Positions 1 to 5,008 of a stretch of DNA of 5,008 nucleotides are shown piece after piece. Origin of the DNA: Xanthobacteraceae bacterium (GTDB taxonomy: Bacteria; Pseudomonadota; Alphaproteobacteria; Rhizobiales; Xanthobacteraceae); assembly GCA_030043175.1 (NCBI GenBank), contig JASHYD010000945.1:1-5008 (forward strand), in the 5' to 3' direction. The position numbers were made by a program, and so were the translations under genes. The notes under the pieces were generated by a model. That model was not told the DNA's origin. It did no database searches and saw nothing but the letters and a program-made list of their open reading frames with translations. Within the stretch, counting starts at the first letter, position 1. Every line of letters begins with the position of its first letter.

Positions 1-97
1 CGTTGCATGAAAAAGCGTTTCCGGGCGCTGGACAGTGGATTCACCGCATCACCGGCTAATGATGGCCGTATAGCCGCTGCACCGCCGCAAGGCGCGA

Positions 98-260
98 GTG
101 CCCCATCCCAGCGTGCCGTTCCTGCACTCTCCTTTCGAAGAGGGACCGAATCCCTATACGCATCGCGCAGCGCTACCAAAACAATTCAGTGTTCAAGCGT
201 GGCCTGTGCGACAAGCAGAAGGCTGACCTCGTCGAATATCTGAAAACACGGTTGGCTCGT
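98..260 (+). pseudogene. Possible eroded C-terminal remnant of a cytochrome-like protein
   Basis: In frame 2, positions 98-163 read as a plausible protein segment (VPHPSVPFLHSPFEEGPNPY and on) that stops at 224. In frame 3, positions 171-254 read RYQNNSVFKRGL followed by KQKADLVEYLKTRL. The second piece resembles the last helix of many c-type cytochromes and diheme peroxidases, which often end in 'ADLVEYLKSL'-like sequence. Joining the pieces needs a frameshift near 160-170. Frame 3 has stops at 57-62 and no start codon, and no CxxCH heme motif is visible. I infer a decayed gene end. It could equally be chance similarity over a few residues, and confidence is low. Confidence 0.22.
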
Positions 261-422
261 AGACATCTCGCCGGCGCCGATTGCGGTGATTCATGTGGTC
301 AACGAGCGCGGGGCGCGGTGGCAAGGGGAAACTGATAGTCTGTCGGGACCTCGCGAGCTGACCGCTGACATAAGGTTTTTCGGAGGCCAGTCAAACAGAC
401 GCTCCGCGCGCGCCTCGCCGGG

Positions 423-460
423 GCGTCCGAGAAGCGCCGGCGCCCCTGTGCCGGGGACGC
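423..460 (-). terminator. GC-rich hairpin just past the tex stop (weak terminator candidate)
   Basis: The outer arms GCGTCC (423-428) and GGACGC (455-460) pair perfectly. The inner arms CCGGC (437-441) and GCCGG (450-454) pair as well, with an 8-nt bulge on one side and an 8-nt loop. The structure begins immediately after the tex stop codon. No T-run follows it on the minus strand, so it is not a classical intrinsic terminator. It may instead act as a 3'-end stabiliser, or be a by-product of the local GC content. Confidence 0.25.
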
Positions 461-2824
461 TTACTTGCGGTTTCCGCCCAACCGAGCGCGGCGCAGTGCG
501 TCCGCCAGCGCGCCGCCTCGCTCCTCGCGGCGGGCCGCGGTCCCATCGCGCGGTTGGCCAGGCGAGGGACGGTCACCATCATTGTTCCGGGCCGTTGTGG
601 CCGCGCGGTCTGCGCGCGGACCGACCTCATCCTCAAGACGCAAGGTCAGAGCGATACGTTTTCGCGGCTTGTCGACCTCTAACACTTTGACACGGACGAT
701 ATCGCCGGGCTTCACCACCGCACGGGGATCCTTGACGAAGTCTTTTGACATCGCAGAGATATGCACGAGACCATCCTGGTGTACGCCCACGTCGATAAAG
801 GCGCCGAACGCCGCCACGTTGGTCACCGTGCCTTCCAACACCATGCCGGGCTTCAGGTCGTCGAGGGTTTCAACGCCGTCCGCGAAAACCGCAGCCCTGA
901 AAGCCGGGCGCGGATCGCGGCCCGGCTTTTCTAACTCGCGTAGAATGTCGATGACGGTCGGCAAGCCGTAGGTTTCGTCAACGAAACTCTTCGGCGAGAG
1001 GGCGCGCAGCGCCGTGACGTTGCCGATCAGCCCTTTCATGTTGGTGTTCGCCGCCTCGATGATCCGGCGCACCACCGGATAGGTTTCCGGATGGACGCCC
1101 GAGCCATCGAGCGGATCCTCACCGCCGGGTATGCGCAGGAAACCGGCGCATTGTTCGAATGCCTTTGGCCCCAGGCGCGGCACGTTTTTCAACACCTTGC
1201 GCGAGCGGAACGGACCATTGGCGTCGCGGTAGAGCACGATGTTCTGCGCAAGACCTGCGCCGATACCTGACACGCGCGCCAGCAGCGGGGCGGAGGCTGT
1301 ATTGACATTGACTCCGACCGCATTGACGCAATCTTCGACAACGGCCTCGAGAGAGCGCGACAGTTTATGCTCGCTCACGTCATGCTGATACTGACCGACG
1401 CCGATCGACTTGGGATCAATCTTGACCAGTTCGGCAAGGGGGTCCTGCAGCCGGCGAGCAATCGACACCGCGCCGCGCAGCGTGACGTCGAGGTCAGGCA
1501 ATTCCTCCGAGGCATACGCAGAGGCGGAATAGACCGACGCGCCGGCCTCAGAGACCACGATCTTGGACATCTTCAGGTCGGGCAGCACCCTGACGAGCTC
1601 GGAGGCGAGCTTGTCGGTTTCGCGCGAAGCAGTACCGTTGCCGATCGCGATCAGTTCCACCTTATGCTGCACGGCAAGCTTGCCGAGAATTGCGAGTGCC
1701 TCGGTCCACTGGCGCCGAGGTTCGTGTGGATAGATCACCGAGGTTGCCACGGCCTTGCCGGTGGCATCCACTACCGCGACTTTGACGCCGGTCCGGTAGC
1801 CGGGATCGAGTCCCATCGTGGCACGAGCGCCCGCTGGGGCGGCGAGGAGGAGATCGCGAAGATTGGCGGCGAACACCCGCACCGCCTCTTCCTCTGCACC
1901 GCTCCACAACCGCATCCGCAGATCGATGCCAAGATGAGCCTGGATCTTGGTACGCCAGGCCGAGCGCGCGGTCTCGGTCAACCACTTGTCGCCCGGGCGT
2001 CCATGGTCGCTGATGCCGAAACGACGCATGATCTGCAACTCGTAGGGACTGAGATCCGCAGTGGCGCCGGCCCGGCCCTCCGGTTCAATGCCGACATCGA
2101 GGATCTCTTCCTTCTCGGCTCGAAACAGCGCCAAAATGCGGTGCGGCGGCATTCTCGCCAGCTTCTCAGTGAAGTCGAAATAGTCGCTGAACTTGGCGCC
2201 GGTTTCCTGTTTGCCATCCCGCACCTGAGATACGAGGCGGCCGCTCGACCACATCTGTTCGCGCAGCGATCCGATCAGGTCGGCGTCCTCTGCGAAGCGC
2301 TCGACCAGGATGGCGCGGGCGCCGTCAAGGGCTGCAGCCAAATCGGCGACCTGCTTTTGAGCATTGATAAAGCCGGCTGCAGCCCTTGCTGGGTCGTTCT
2401 GCGGCCGTGCCAATAGCAGTTCAGCAAGCGGCTCCAGGCCCGCCTCCTTTGCAATCGCAGCCTTGGTGCGACGCTTAGGTCTAAAAGGAAGATAAATGTC
2501 CTCGAGCCGACCCTTGCTATCGGCAGCACGGATGGCATCCTCAAGCGCGTCATTGAGCTTGCCCTGCTCGCGAATCGAGTTGAGGACCACTGAGCGCCGC
2601 TCCTCCAGCTCGCGCAGGTAGCGTAGACGCTCCTCAAGCGTGCGCAACTGTCGGTCATCAAGCGCGCCAGTTGCTTCCTTCCGATATCGCGCGATGAACG
2701 GCACTGCCGCACCACCGTCGAGCAGTCCCATCGCGGCCATCACCTGCTCGCTGCGGACGCCAAGTTCCCGCGCAATCCGCTCCGCGATTGATGTTGTCAC
2801 GCGCGCACCCATGAAGGGATTCAT
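461..2824 (-). CDS. tex: Tex family RNA-binding transcription accessory protein
   Basis: Tex is a conserved cytoplasmic nucleic-acid-binding protein linked to transcription and RNA metabolism (related to E. coli YhgF and eukaryotic Spt6). With the start chosen here it is 787 aa, normal for the family. Domains in order: helical Tex N-terminal region (about 10-200, with the hallmark [13 protein letters not shown]); a YqgF/RNase H-like fold (about 335-435, with GLDPGYRTG and [11 protein letters not shown]); the family-typical block around 454-483 ([20 protein letters not shown]); helix-hairpin-helix repeats (about 505-580, with [14 protein letters not shown] and [16 protein letters not shown]); and an S1 RNA-binding domain (about 660-730). 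A charged, low-complexity tail ends in ALADALRRA. The start is uncertain. The frame opens at 2857, but family similarity begins near [11 protein letters not shown], so ATG 2824, ATG 2812 or GTG 2800 are all possible. None has a strong ribosome binding site; an AGGGGG lies about 16 nt before 2824. The family identity is secure. Confidence 0.96.
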   Translation of the reverse strand: MNPFMGARVTTSIAERIARELGVRSEQVMAAMGLLDGGAAVPFIARYRKEATGALDDRQLRTLEERLRYLRELEERRSVVLNSIREQGKLNDALEDAIRAADSKGRLEDIYLPFRPKRRTKAAIAKEAGLEPLAELLLARPQNDPARAAAGFINAQKQVADLAAALDGARAILVERFAEDADLIGSLREQMWSSGRLVSQVRDGKQETGAKFSDYFDFTEKLARMPPHRILALFRAEKEEILDVGIEPEGRAGATADLSPYELQIMRRFGISDHGRPGDKWLTETARSAWRTKIQAHLGIDLRMRLWSGAEEEAVRVFAANLRDLLLAAPAGARATMGLDPGYRTGVKVAVVDATGKAVATSVIYPHEPRRQWTEALAILGKLAVQHKVELIAIGNGTASRETDKLASELVRVLPDLKMSKIVVSEAGASVYSASAYASEELPDLDVTLRGAVSIARRLQDPLAELVKIDPKSIGVGQYQHDVSEHKLSRSLEAVVEDCVNAVGVNVNTASAPLLARVSGIGAGLAQNIVLYRDANGPFRSRKVLKNVPRLGPKAFEQCAGFLRIPGGEDPLDGSGVHPETYPVVRRIIEAANTNMKGLIGNVTALRALSPKSFVDETYGLPTVIDILRELEKPGRDPRPAFRAAVFADGVETLDDLKPGMVLEGTVTNVAAFGAFIDVGVHQDGLVHISAMSKDFVKDPRAVVKPGDIVRVKVLEVDKPRKRIALTLRLEDEVGPRADRAATTARNNDGDRPSPGQPRDGTAARREERGGALADALRRARLGGNRK

Positions 2825-3183
2825 ATCACAACCAGCATAGCCCCCTATCGAGGGCATGCATATGGACGATCACTTCGCGATTCGCCAAGCCCCATCGAAC
2901 TGCTCAAGCCTCCGGCGGAGTTGGGCCGGAACCGGCGATCCGGGAGGGCCGCCGGTTACGACAAATCCACGACCGGTCAGTGTGACGCCGATGCTGATCG
3001 TCGAATTTGATTTTCGTCGCGGCGATTGTGATCCCGGCCCGCTGCGCTGTCGTCACCAGGGTCATCAGGAGGCTTTGGGCCGTACGCCGATCTCTCGTTG
3101 CCGGGTACAGATGCCCTGGCGCGGGCGCTCCAGTTCGCTCCGGCCGGTCGAGTTTTGCATTCGTCTAACCGAGTTTTTCGGCC
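2825..3183. other. Intergenic region between tex and the cytochrome gene
   Basis: About 360 bases separate tex from the cytochrome terminator. The region should contain the tex promoter, but I see no convincing -35/-10 pair. It holds an 18-bp near-palindrome (2873-2890) and a weaker inverted repeat ACCGGC/GCCGGT (2932-2956). A minus-strand ORF of 79 codons (2826-3065, ATG start, no ribosome binding site) ends with TGA one base before the preferred tex ATG. I do not recognise its product, so I do not call it a gene. A long plus-strand frame across 2856-3467 is an antisense shadow. Confidence 0.5.
2873..2890. promoter_or_regulatory. 18-bp near-palindrome upstream of tex
   Basis: The sequence CTTCGCGAATTCGCCAAG reads the same on both strands except for one mismatched pair, and is centred on AATT. 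It lies about 50-65 bp upstream of the preferred tex start, where an operator or promoter element would be expected. No specific regulator can be named. A palindrome of this quality could arise by chance about once in a window of this size, so the regulatory role is a guess. Confidence 0.22.
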
Positions 3184-3220
3184 AAAAAAGGAGCATGTCC
3201 AGTACCTGGATCATGCTCCT
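3184..3220 (-). terminator. Strong rho-independent terminator of the cytochrome gene
   Basis: Read on the minus strand, the outer stem is AGGAGCATG/CATGCTCCT. An inner stem TCCAG/CTGGA closes a 3-nt loop, and only one A is bulged, giving about 14 base pairs. It is followed directly by a run of six T (3189-3184 on the plus strand). This is a textbook intrinsic terminator, starting about 55 nt past the cytochrome stop codon. It should keep cytochrome transcripts from reading into tex, so the two genes are probably separate units. Confidence 0.9.
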
Positions 3221-3243
3221 CGATCGGCTGCCGCGGCTTACGG

Positions 3244-3261
3244 GAGGCGAATATGCGCCTC
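3244..3261. repeat. Short inverted repeat between the cytochrome stop and its terminator
   Basis: GAGGCG (3244-3249) and CGCCTC (3256-3261) form a perfect 6-bp stem with a 6-nt loop in the 3' untranslated region of the cytochrome transcript. No T-run follows it, so it is not a second intrinsic terminator. It may add to 3'-end stability. Confidence 0.35.
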
Positions 3262-3274
3262 GCCCGGCTTCCCG

Positions 3275-4273
3275 CTACAGCGGGGCCCCTGCGATTGCGA
3301 CCGGCACGTCGGTGCCAGTCTTGGGCGCGGGCTTTGCCCAAGTCACGGTGCCACGGACATTGGCTCCTTGGGCGAGAGCCTGGGACAGCGTTACGGTGAG
3401 CTTCTCCTGGTCCCTTGGAGCGCTGCGCGCGAGCTTCCATGTGGCGACGTTGTTGGCAACGCCCTGATAGCCCTGTCCGGTAGCGGCCACCACGATGTAA
3501 CCTGCCGGTAGGGTAAGGCTGACCGTCAGGCCTTCTGCGATCAAGCCCTTGCCCTGAATGCCAGTGTTCGTGACGGTCACGGGATAGGTCACGCCGGTGG
3601 GACCGGGCTCTCCCTTGCCGACCGCCGCCGCGAGCTGCGGGCGGAAGCCGATTTCGTCACGCGCCCAGAAGTAGATTTGGCGCAGTTGCGCCTCGGAGAG
3701 GCGCCCCCTGGAGAAATTCCCCATATCCAGGTTCGTTGCAGAATTTCCGATCTCTGCCCGATACGCCGGCATCGCGGTTGTGTGGTTGTAGACGAGGTTT
3801 GCGAAGTAGTCGAAATTCATGTTGTACCCGCCCATATTGTTGCGGGGCCCCTGGAACGCCGGTGTGTGGCACTGGCCGCAGCCCATATTGATCATGATTG
3901 CTTGCCCGGGCGGCGCTCCTGGAGGAACCTCGAATCTCCACTGGCCGGGCTCGGTCGGCTTCGGCAGCGATGAAAAATATGCGGCGAGATCGGCGGCGTC
4001 CTGCTCACTGACCTGGCTTGCGTCGAAGGCGGGCATGACCCCCCACGGCCGGCGAGCGGCGCGCAACACCTGTGCGGCGTTCAATCCGCGGCCGGCGAGA
4101 TCCGGACCGAAACCGCCCTCGCCCGTGCCGCCATGGCAATTCCGGCAGTCCGTGTTCCGGGGTGCGACCCGCTCCCAGTACGCCTTTCCGGCTGCGGGAC
4201 TGCCGGTGACCTGAGCCGAGGCCCCGCTCGGAACGAGCGGGAGCACAAGTAGCGCAATAGCCAGCTTTTTCAT
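3275..4273 (-). CDS. Exported diheme cytochrome c with C-terminal beta-rich domain
   Basis: This 332-aa protein is probably a periplasmic electron carrier or the cytochrome subunit of a dehydrogenase; partner and substrate are unknown. Residues 1-20 form a Sec signal peptide (MKK, hydrophobic core, likely cleavage after ASA). Domain 1 (about 25-105) is a class I cytochrome c with heme motif CRNCH (43-47) and likely axial Met80 in GVMPAF. Domain 2 (about 112-215) has a second motif CGQCH (132-136) and likely axial Met168 in TTAMPAY. Residues about 220-325 lack cysteines and alternate short hydrophobic strands (YPVTVTNTG, GLTVSLTLPAGY), like an Ig-like or DUF11-type beta-sandwich, which is unusual for a small cytochrome. 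The frame opens further upstream at 4336, but the ATG at 4273 is preferred because it begins the signal peptide and has GGGGGAA about 7 nt before it. No partner gene lies beside it. I do not recognise a named gene. Confidence 0.9.
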   Translation of the reverse strand: MKKLAIALLVLPLVPSGASAQVTGSPAAGKAYWERVAPRNTDCRNCHGGTGEGGFGPDLAGRGLNAAQVLRAARRPWGVMPAFDASQVSEQDAADLAAYFSSLPKPTEPGQWRFEVPPGAPPGQAIMINMGCGQCHTPAFQGPRNNMGGYNMNFDYFANLVYNHTTAMPAYRAEIGNSATNLDMGNFSRGRLSEAQLRQIYFWARDEIGFRPQLAAAVGKGEPGPTGVTYPVTVTNTGIQGKGLIAEGLTVSLTLPAGYIVVAATGQGYQGVANNVATWKLARSAPRDQEKLTVTLSQALAQGANVRGTVTWAKPAPKTGTDVPVAIAGAPL

Positions 4274-4293
4274 GATGACGTTCCCCCTGATCG

Positions 4294-4315
4294 ACACCCG
4301 CCTTTGCGCGGGTGT
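4294..4315 (-). promoter_or_regulatory. Hairpin in the cytochrome gene 5' untranslated region
   Basis: ACACCCGC (4294-4301) and GCGGGTGT (4308-4315) are perfect complements with a 6-nt loop, just upstream of the cytochrome ribosome binding site. If transcription begins near the -10 element at 4325-4330, this hairpin would sit close to the 5' end of the mRNA, where it could stabilise the message or affect translation. On the plus strand it is followed by TGCTCTTTTATT and could act as a weak terminator, but no plus-strand gene precedes it. Confidence 0.4.
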
Positions 4316-4324
4316 TGCTCTTTT

Positions 4325-4330
4325 ATTGTA
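4325..4330 (-). promoter_or_regulatory. Possible -10 element of the cytochrome promoter
   Basis: Read on the minus strand this is TACAAT, one base from the sigma-70-type consensus TATAAT, about 50 nt upstream of the cytochrome start codon. No good -35 hexamer lies at 16-18 bp. The region where it should be is occupied by two inverted repeats (4330-4344 and 4349-4368), which could mean activator dependence. The call is tentative. Confidence 0.28.
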
Positions 4331-4441
4331 CCCCAAAACGGGGTCTGTCTACGGCATCATATCCGTAGTTCCCGCCAATCCGCGCAAGGCGCGGTGCTTG
4401 CGTGTCGTGGCTCCTTGCAATGCGCCCGCGGATCCGGCGGG
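4330..4441. repeat. Cluster of four short inverted repeats upstream of the cytochrome gene
   Basis: Four perfect short inverted repeats follow one another: ACCCC/GGGGT (4330-4344), CTACGG/CCGTAG (4349-4368), CCGCGC/GCGCGG (4380-4394) and CCCGC/GCGGG (4425-4441). With the 5' untranslated hairpin at 4294-4315 that makes five in about 150 bp. They may be protein-binding sites or transcript hairpins. Their sequences differ, so they are not copies of one site. Confidence 0.35.
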
Positions 4442-4713
4442 ACCAACCACTTACTAACCACTTGCGGCGATTGGTGCACAATGGGCGCTGGTTTTGGTAA
4501 CAGGGCAAAACTTATGGCCGTTCCGTTGGTCATGGCCTCTCCGGGCCATCTCAATAACGAGCGCTGCATCTCCTGATCGGGATCGCCGCATGAGCCCGGC
4601 GATGACGCCACGAGCCTTGCGCCCTCACCTAAAAAGTTGGTTTTGTAGCGAGCGGCGGAAAGTAGCTAGGCCTCTGATTAGCTTGCATAATATGCCGACT
4701 TTCGGGCTGCGTG

Positions 4714-4741
4714 CGAGGTTCGATTCCCCTCGCCCGCACCA
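4714..4741 (+). other. Partial tRNA 3' end, likely integrase attachment site
   Basis: The segment has a T-loop TTCGATT (4719-4725) flanked by imperfect T-stem arms, then acceptor strand CGCCCGC (4731-4737), discriminator A and CCA (4739-4741). The acceptor and discriminator would suit a tRNA-Leu with a GCGGGCG 5' end, but that isotype is a guess. No complementary acceptor 5' strand, D-arm or anticodon arm is found upstream, so this is not a complete tRNA gene. A tRNA 3' end with an integrase gene starting 140 bp downstream is the typical layout of an att core, so I interpret it as the end of an integrated element or a junction between two. Confidence 0.6.
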
Positions 4742-4832
4742 ATAGCCAGCCGACCGACTTGTCAATAAACATTTGATAAAACGGGTGAAAATGAGCTGTT
4801 CGCTCCTGTTGCTCCCCAGTTTTGCCTCTTTG

Positions 4833-4868
4833 TGGGATACAGTATGGGATACAAACTGGGATACATCC
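4833..4868 (+). repeat. Three tandem 12-bp direct repeats upstream of integrase
   Basis: The 8-mer TGGGATAC occurs at 4833, 4845 and 4857, exactly 12 bp apart, each followed by a variable 4-mer (AGTA, AAAC, ATCC). The array lies between the att-like tRNA end and the integrase ATG, ending 12 bp before it. Regularly spaced short repeats here are typical of integrase arm-type sites or of excisionase or autoregulator binding sites. That role is inferred from position and spacing, while the repeat itself is plain in the sequence. Confidence 0.75.
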
Positions 4869-4880
4869 TCGGGAGGCACG

Positions 4881-5008
4881 ATGCTTCGGCAGCCGCAACA
4901 GGACCGATTTTTGGTCCCCCGCAATGACGTTTTGTATTATTGGCGCCGCGTTCCCAAGGCTCTCAAGGAAATCGACATTCGCGCTCCGATTGTGCGCCAC
5001 TCCCTGAG
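4881..5008 (+). CDS. Tyrosine recombinase/integrase, N-terminal part (DUF6538-type)
   Basis: The gene runs off the right edge; 42 residues are visible. They read MLRQPQQDRFLVPRNDVLYY, then WRRVPKALKEIDIRAP, then IVRHSL. The pattern 'RFLVPRNDVLYYWRRVPKAL ... VRHSL' matches the short DUF6538 module at the N-terminus of many proteobacterial site-specific integrases, which usually continue with a SAM-like core-binding domain and a C-terminal R-H-R-Y catalytic domain. Those domains lie outside the window. The ATG at 4881 is preferred because GGGAGG sits 4 nt before it. The same frame extends to an ATG at 4791, which would add about 30 residues encoded partly by the 12-bp repeats and has only a weak GGGTG before it. 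Position next to a tRNA 3' end supports the integrase call. Confidence 0.75.
   Translation, partial: MLRQPQQDRFLVPRNDVLYYWRRVPKALKEIDIRAPIVRHSL

Larger units (their letters stand above)
1..460. other. Gene-poor flank downstream of tex
   Basis: No intact gene is supported here. Open frames exist on the plus strand (about 7-243 and 286-690), but they have arginine/serine/proline-rich translations, no convincing ribosome binding site and no recognisable motif, and the second runs antisense into the tex 3' end. Two pieces in different frames between about 98 and 260 look like an eroded coding end and are listed separately. A GC-rich hairpin occupies 423-460. Confidence 0.5.
4274..4710. other. 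Intergenic region upstream of the cytochrome gene
   Basis: No gene is supported. Overlapping short frames on both strands (for example 4304-4576 plus and 4357-4611 minus) have no ribosome binding site or recognisable motif. The half nearest the cytochrome gene holds a likely -10 element and five short inverted repeats between 4294 and 4441. An 8-bp direct repeat AACCACTT occurs at 4445-4452 and 4456-4463. From about 4500 to 4710 I see nothing I can interpret. Confidence 0.5.

Noticed and set aside
7..243. Plus-strand open frame of 78 codons starting MKKRF
   Set aside because: No ribosome binding site can be assessed at the window edge, the product is unrecognisable, and the better protein-like signal lies in the other two frames.
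286..690. Plus-strand open frame of 134 codons
   Set aside because: It overlaps the tex 3' end antisense and its translation is low-complexity and arginine/proline-rich.
1367..2416. Plus-strand open frame of 349 codons
   Set aside because: It lies entirely antisense to the well-supported tex gene. Long antisense frames are expected opposite GC-rich coding DNA, and the translation shows no family motif.
2856..3467. Plus-strand open frame of 203 codons, with a second frame at 3098-3511
   Set aside because: Both cross the strong terminator and run antisense into the cytochrome gene. They have no ribosome binding site and no recognisable domain.
4357..4611. Minus-strand small ORF upstream of the cytochrome gene
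   Set aside because: No ribosome binding site at useful spacing, no recognisable motif, and it runs through the inverted-repeat cluster.
4650..4741. Complete type II tRNA gene ending at 4741
   Set aside because: The length would fit, but the 5' strand does not pair with CGCCCGC, no proper D-arm is present, and GCATAATATGC cannot form a 7-nt anticodon loop. Only the 3' part is tRNA-like.
4833..4868. CRISPR array
   Set aside because: The units are 12 bp with 4-bp variable parts, far too short for CRISPR repeats and spacers, and no cas gene is present.
4625..5000. Two overlapping minus-strand frames with RGESNLARS and ARGIEPRTQ-like sequence
   Set aside because: These read the antisense of the tRNA 3' end and the integrase start. 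Such pseudo-peptides are a well-known artefact of translating antisense tRNA sequence.

Overview
This is a GC-rich chromosomal segment, most like an alphaproteobacterium of the Rhizobiales (Bradyrhizobium-like). That guess rests on base composition, the look of the Tex protein, the periplasmic c-type cytochrome and a DUF6538-type integrase next to a tRNA-like end. It is not a formal placement.

Layout. Positions 1-460 hold no convincing intact gene. They contain a short stretch split over two frames that looks like the eroded C-terminal end of a cytochrome-like protein, then a GC-rich hairpin just past the tex stop. Positions 461-2824 (minus strand) encode Tex, a conserved RNA-binding transcription accessory protein with all its usual domains. 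Positions 2825-3183 are intergenic, with an 18-bp near-palindrome and a possible small minus-strand ORF that stops one base before the preferred tex start. A strong rho-independent terminator at 3184-3220 ends the next gene, an exported diheme cytochrome c with an extra C-terminal beta-rich domain (3275-4273, minus). Its upstream region has a plausible -10 element and an unusual run of five short inverted repeats.

Right end. From about 4700 the sequence changes character. A tRNA 3'-end-like segment ending in CCA (4714-4741) lacks its 5' half. It is followed by three 12-bp direct repeats and the start of a plus-strand tyrosine recombinase that runs off the window. This is the usual arrangement at the border of a tRNA-targeted integrative element, so the window probably captures the edge of a genomic island, with the rest beyond position 5008 or, less likely, to the left.

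How the parts relate. Tex and the cytochrome lie on the same strand but are separated by the terminator, so they are probably transcribed independently. Nothing links the housekeeping and redox genes functionally to the integrase. I see no clearly new biological system inside these 5 kb. The most promising lead is the integration junction and the cargo it implies outside the window.
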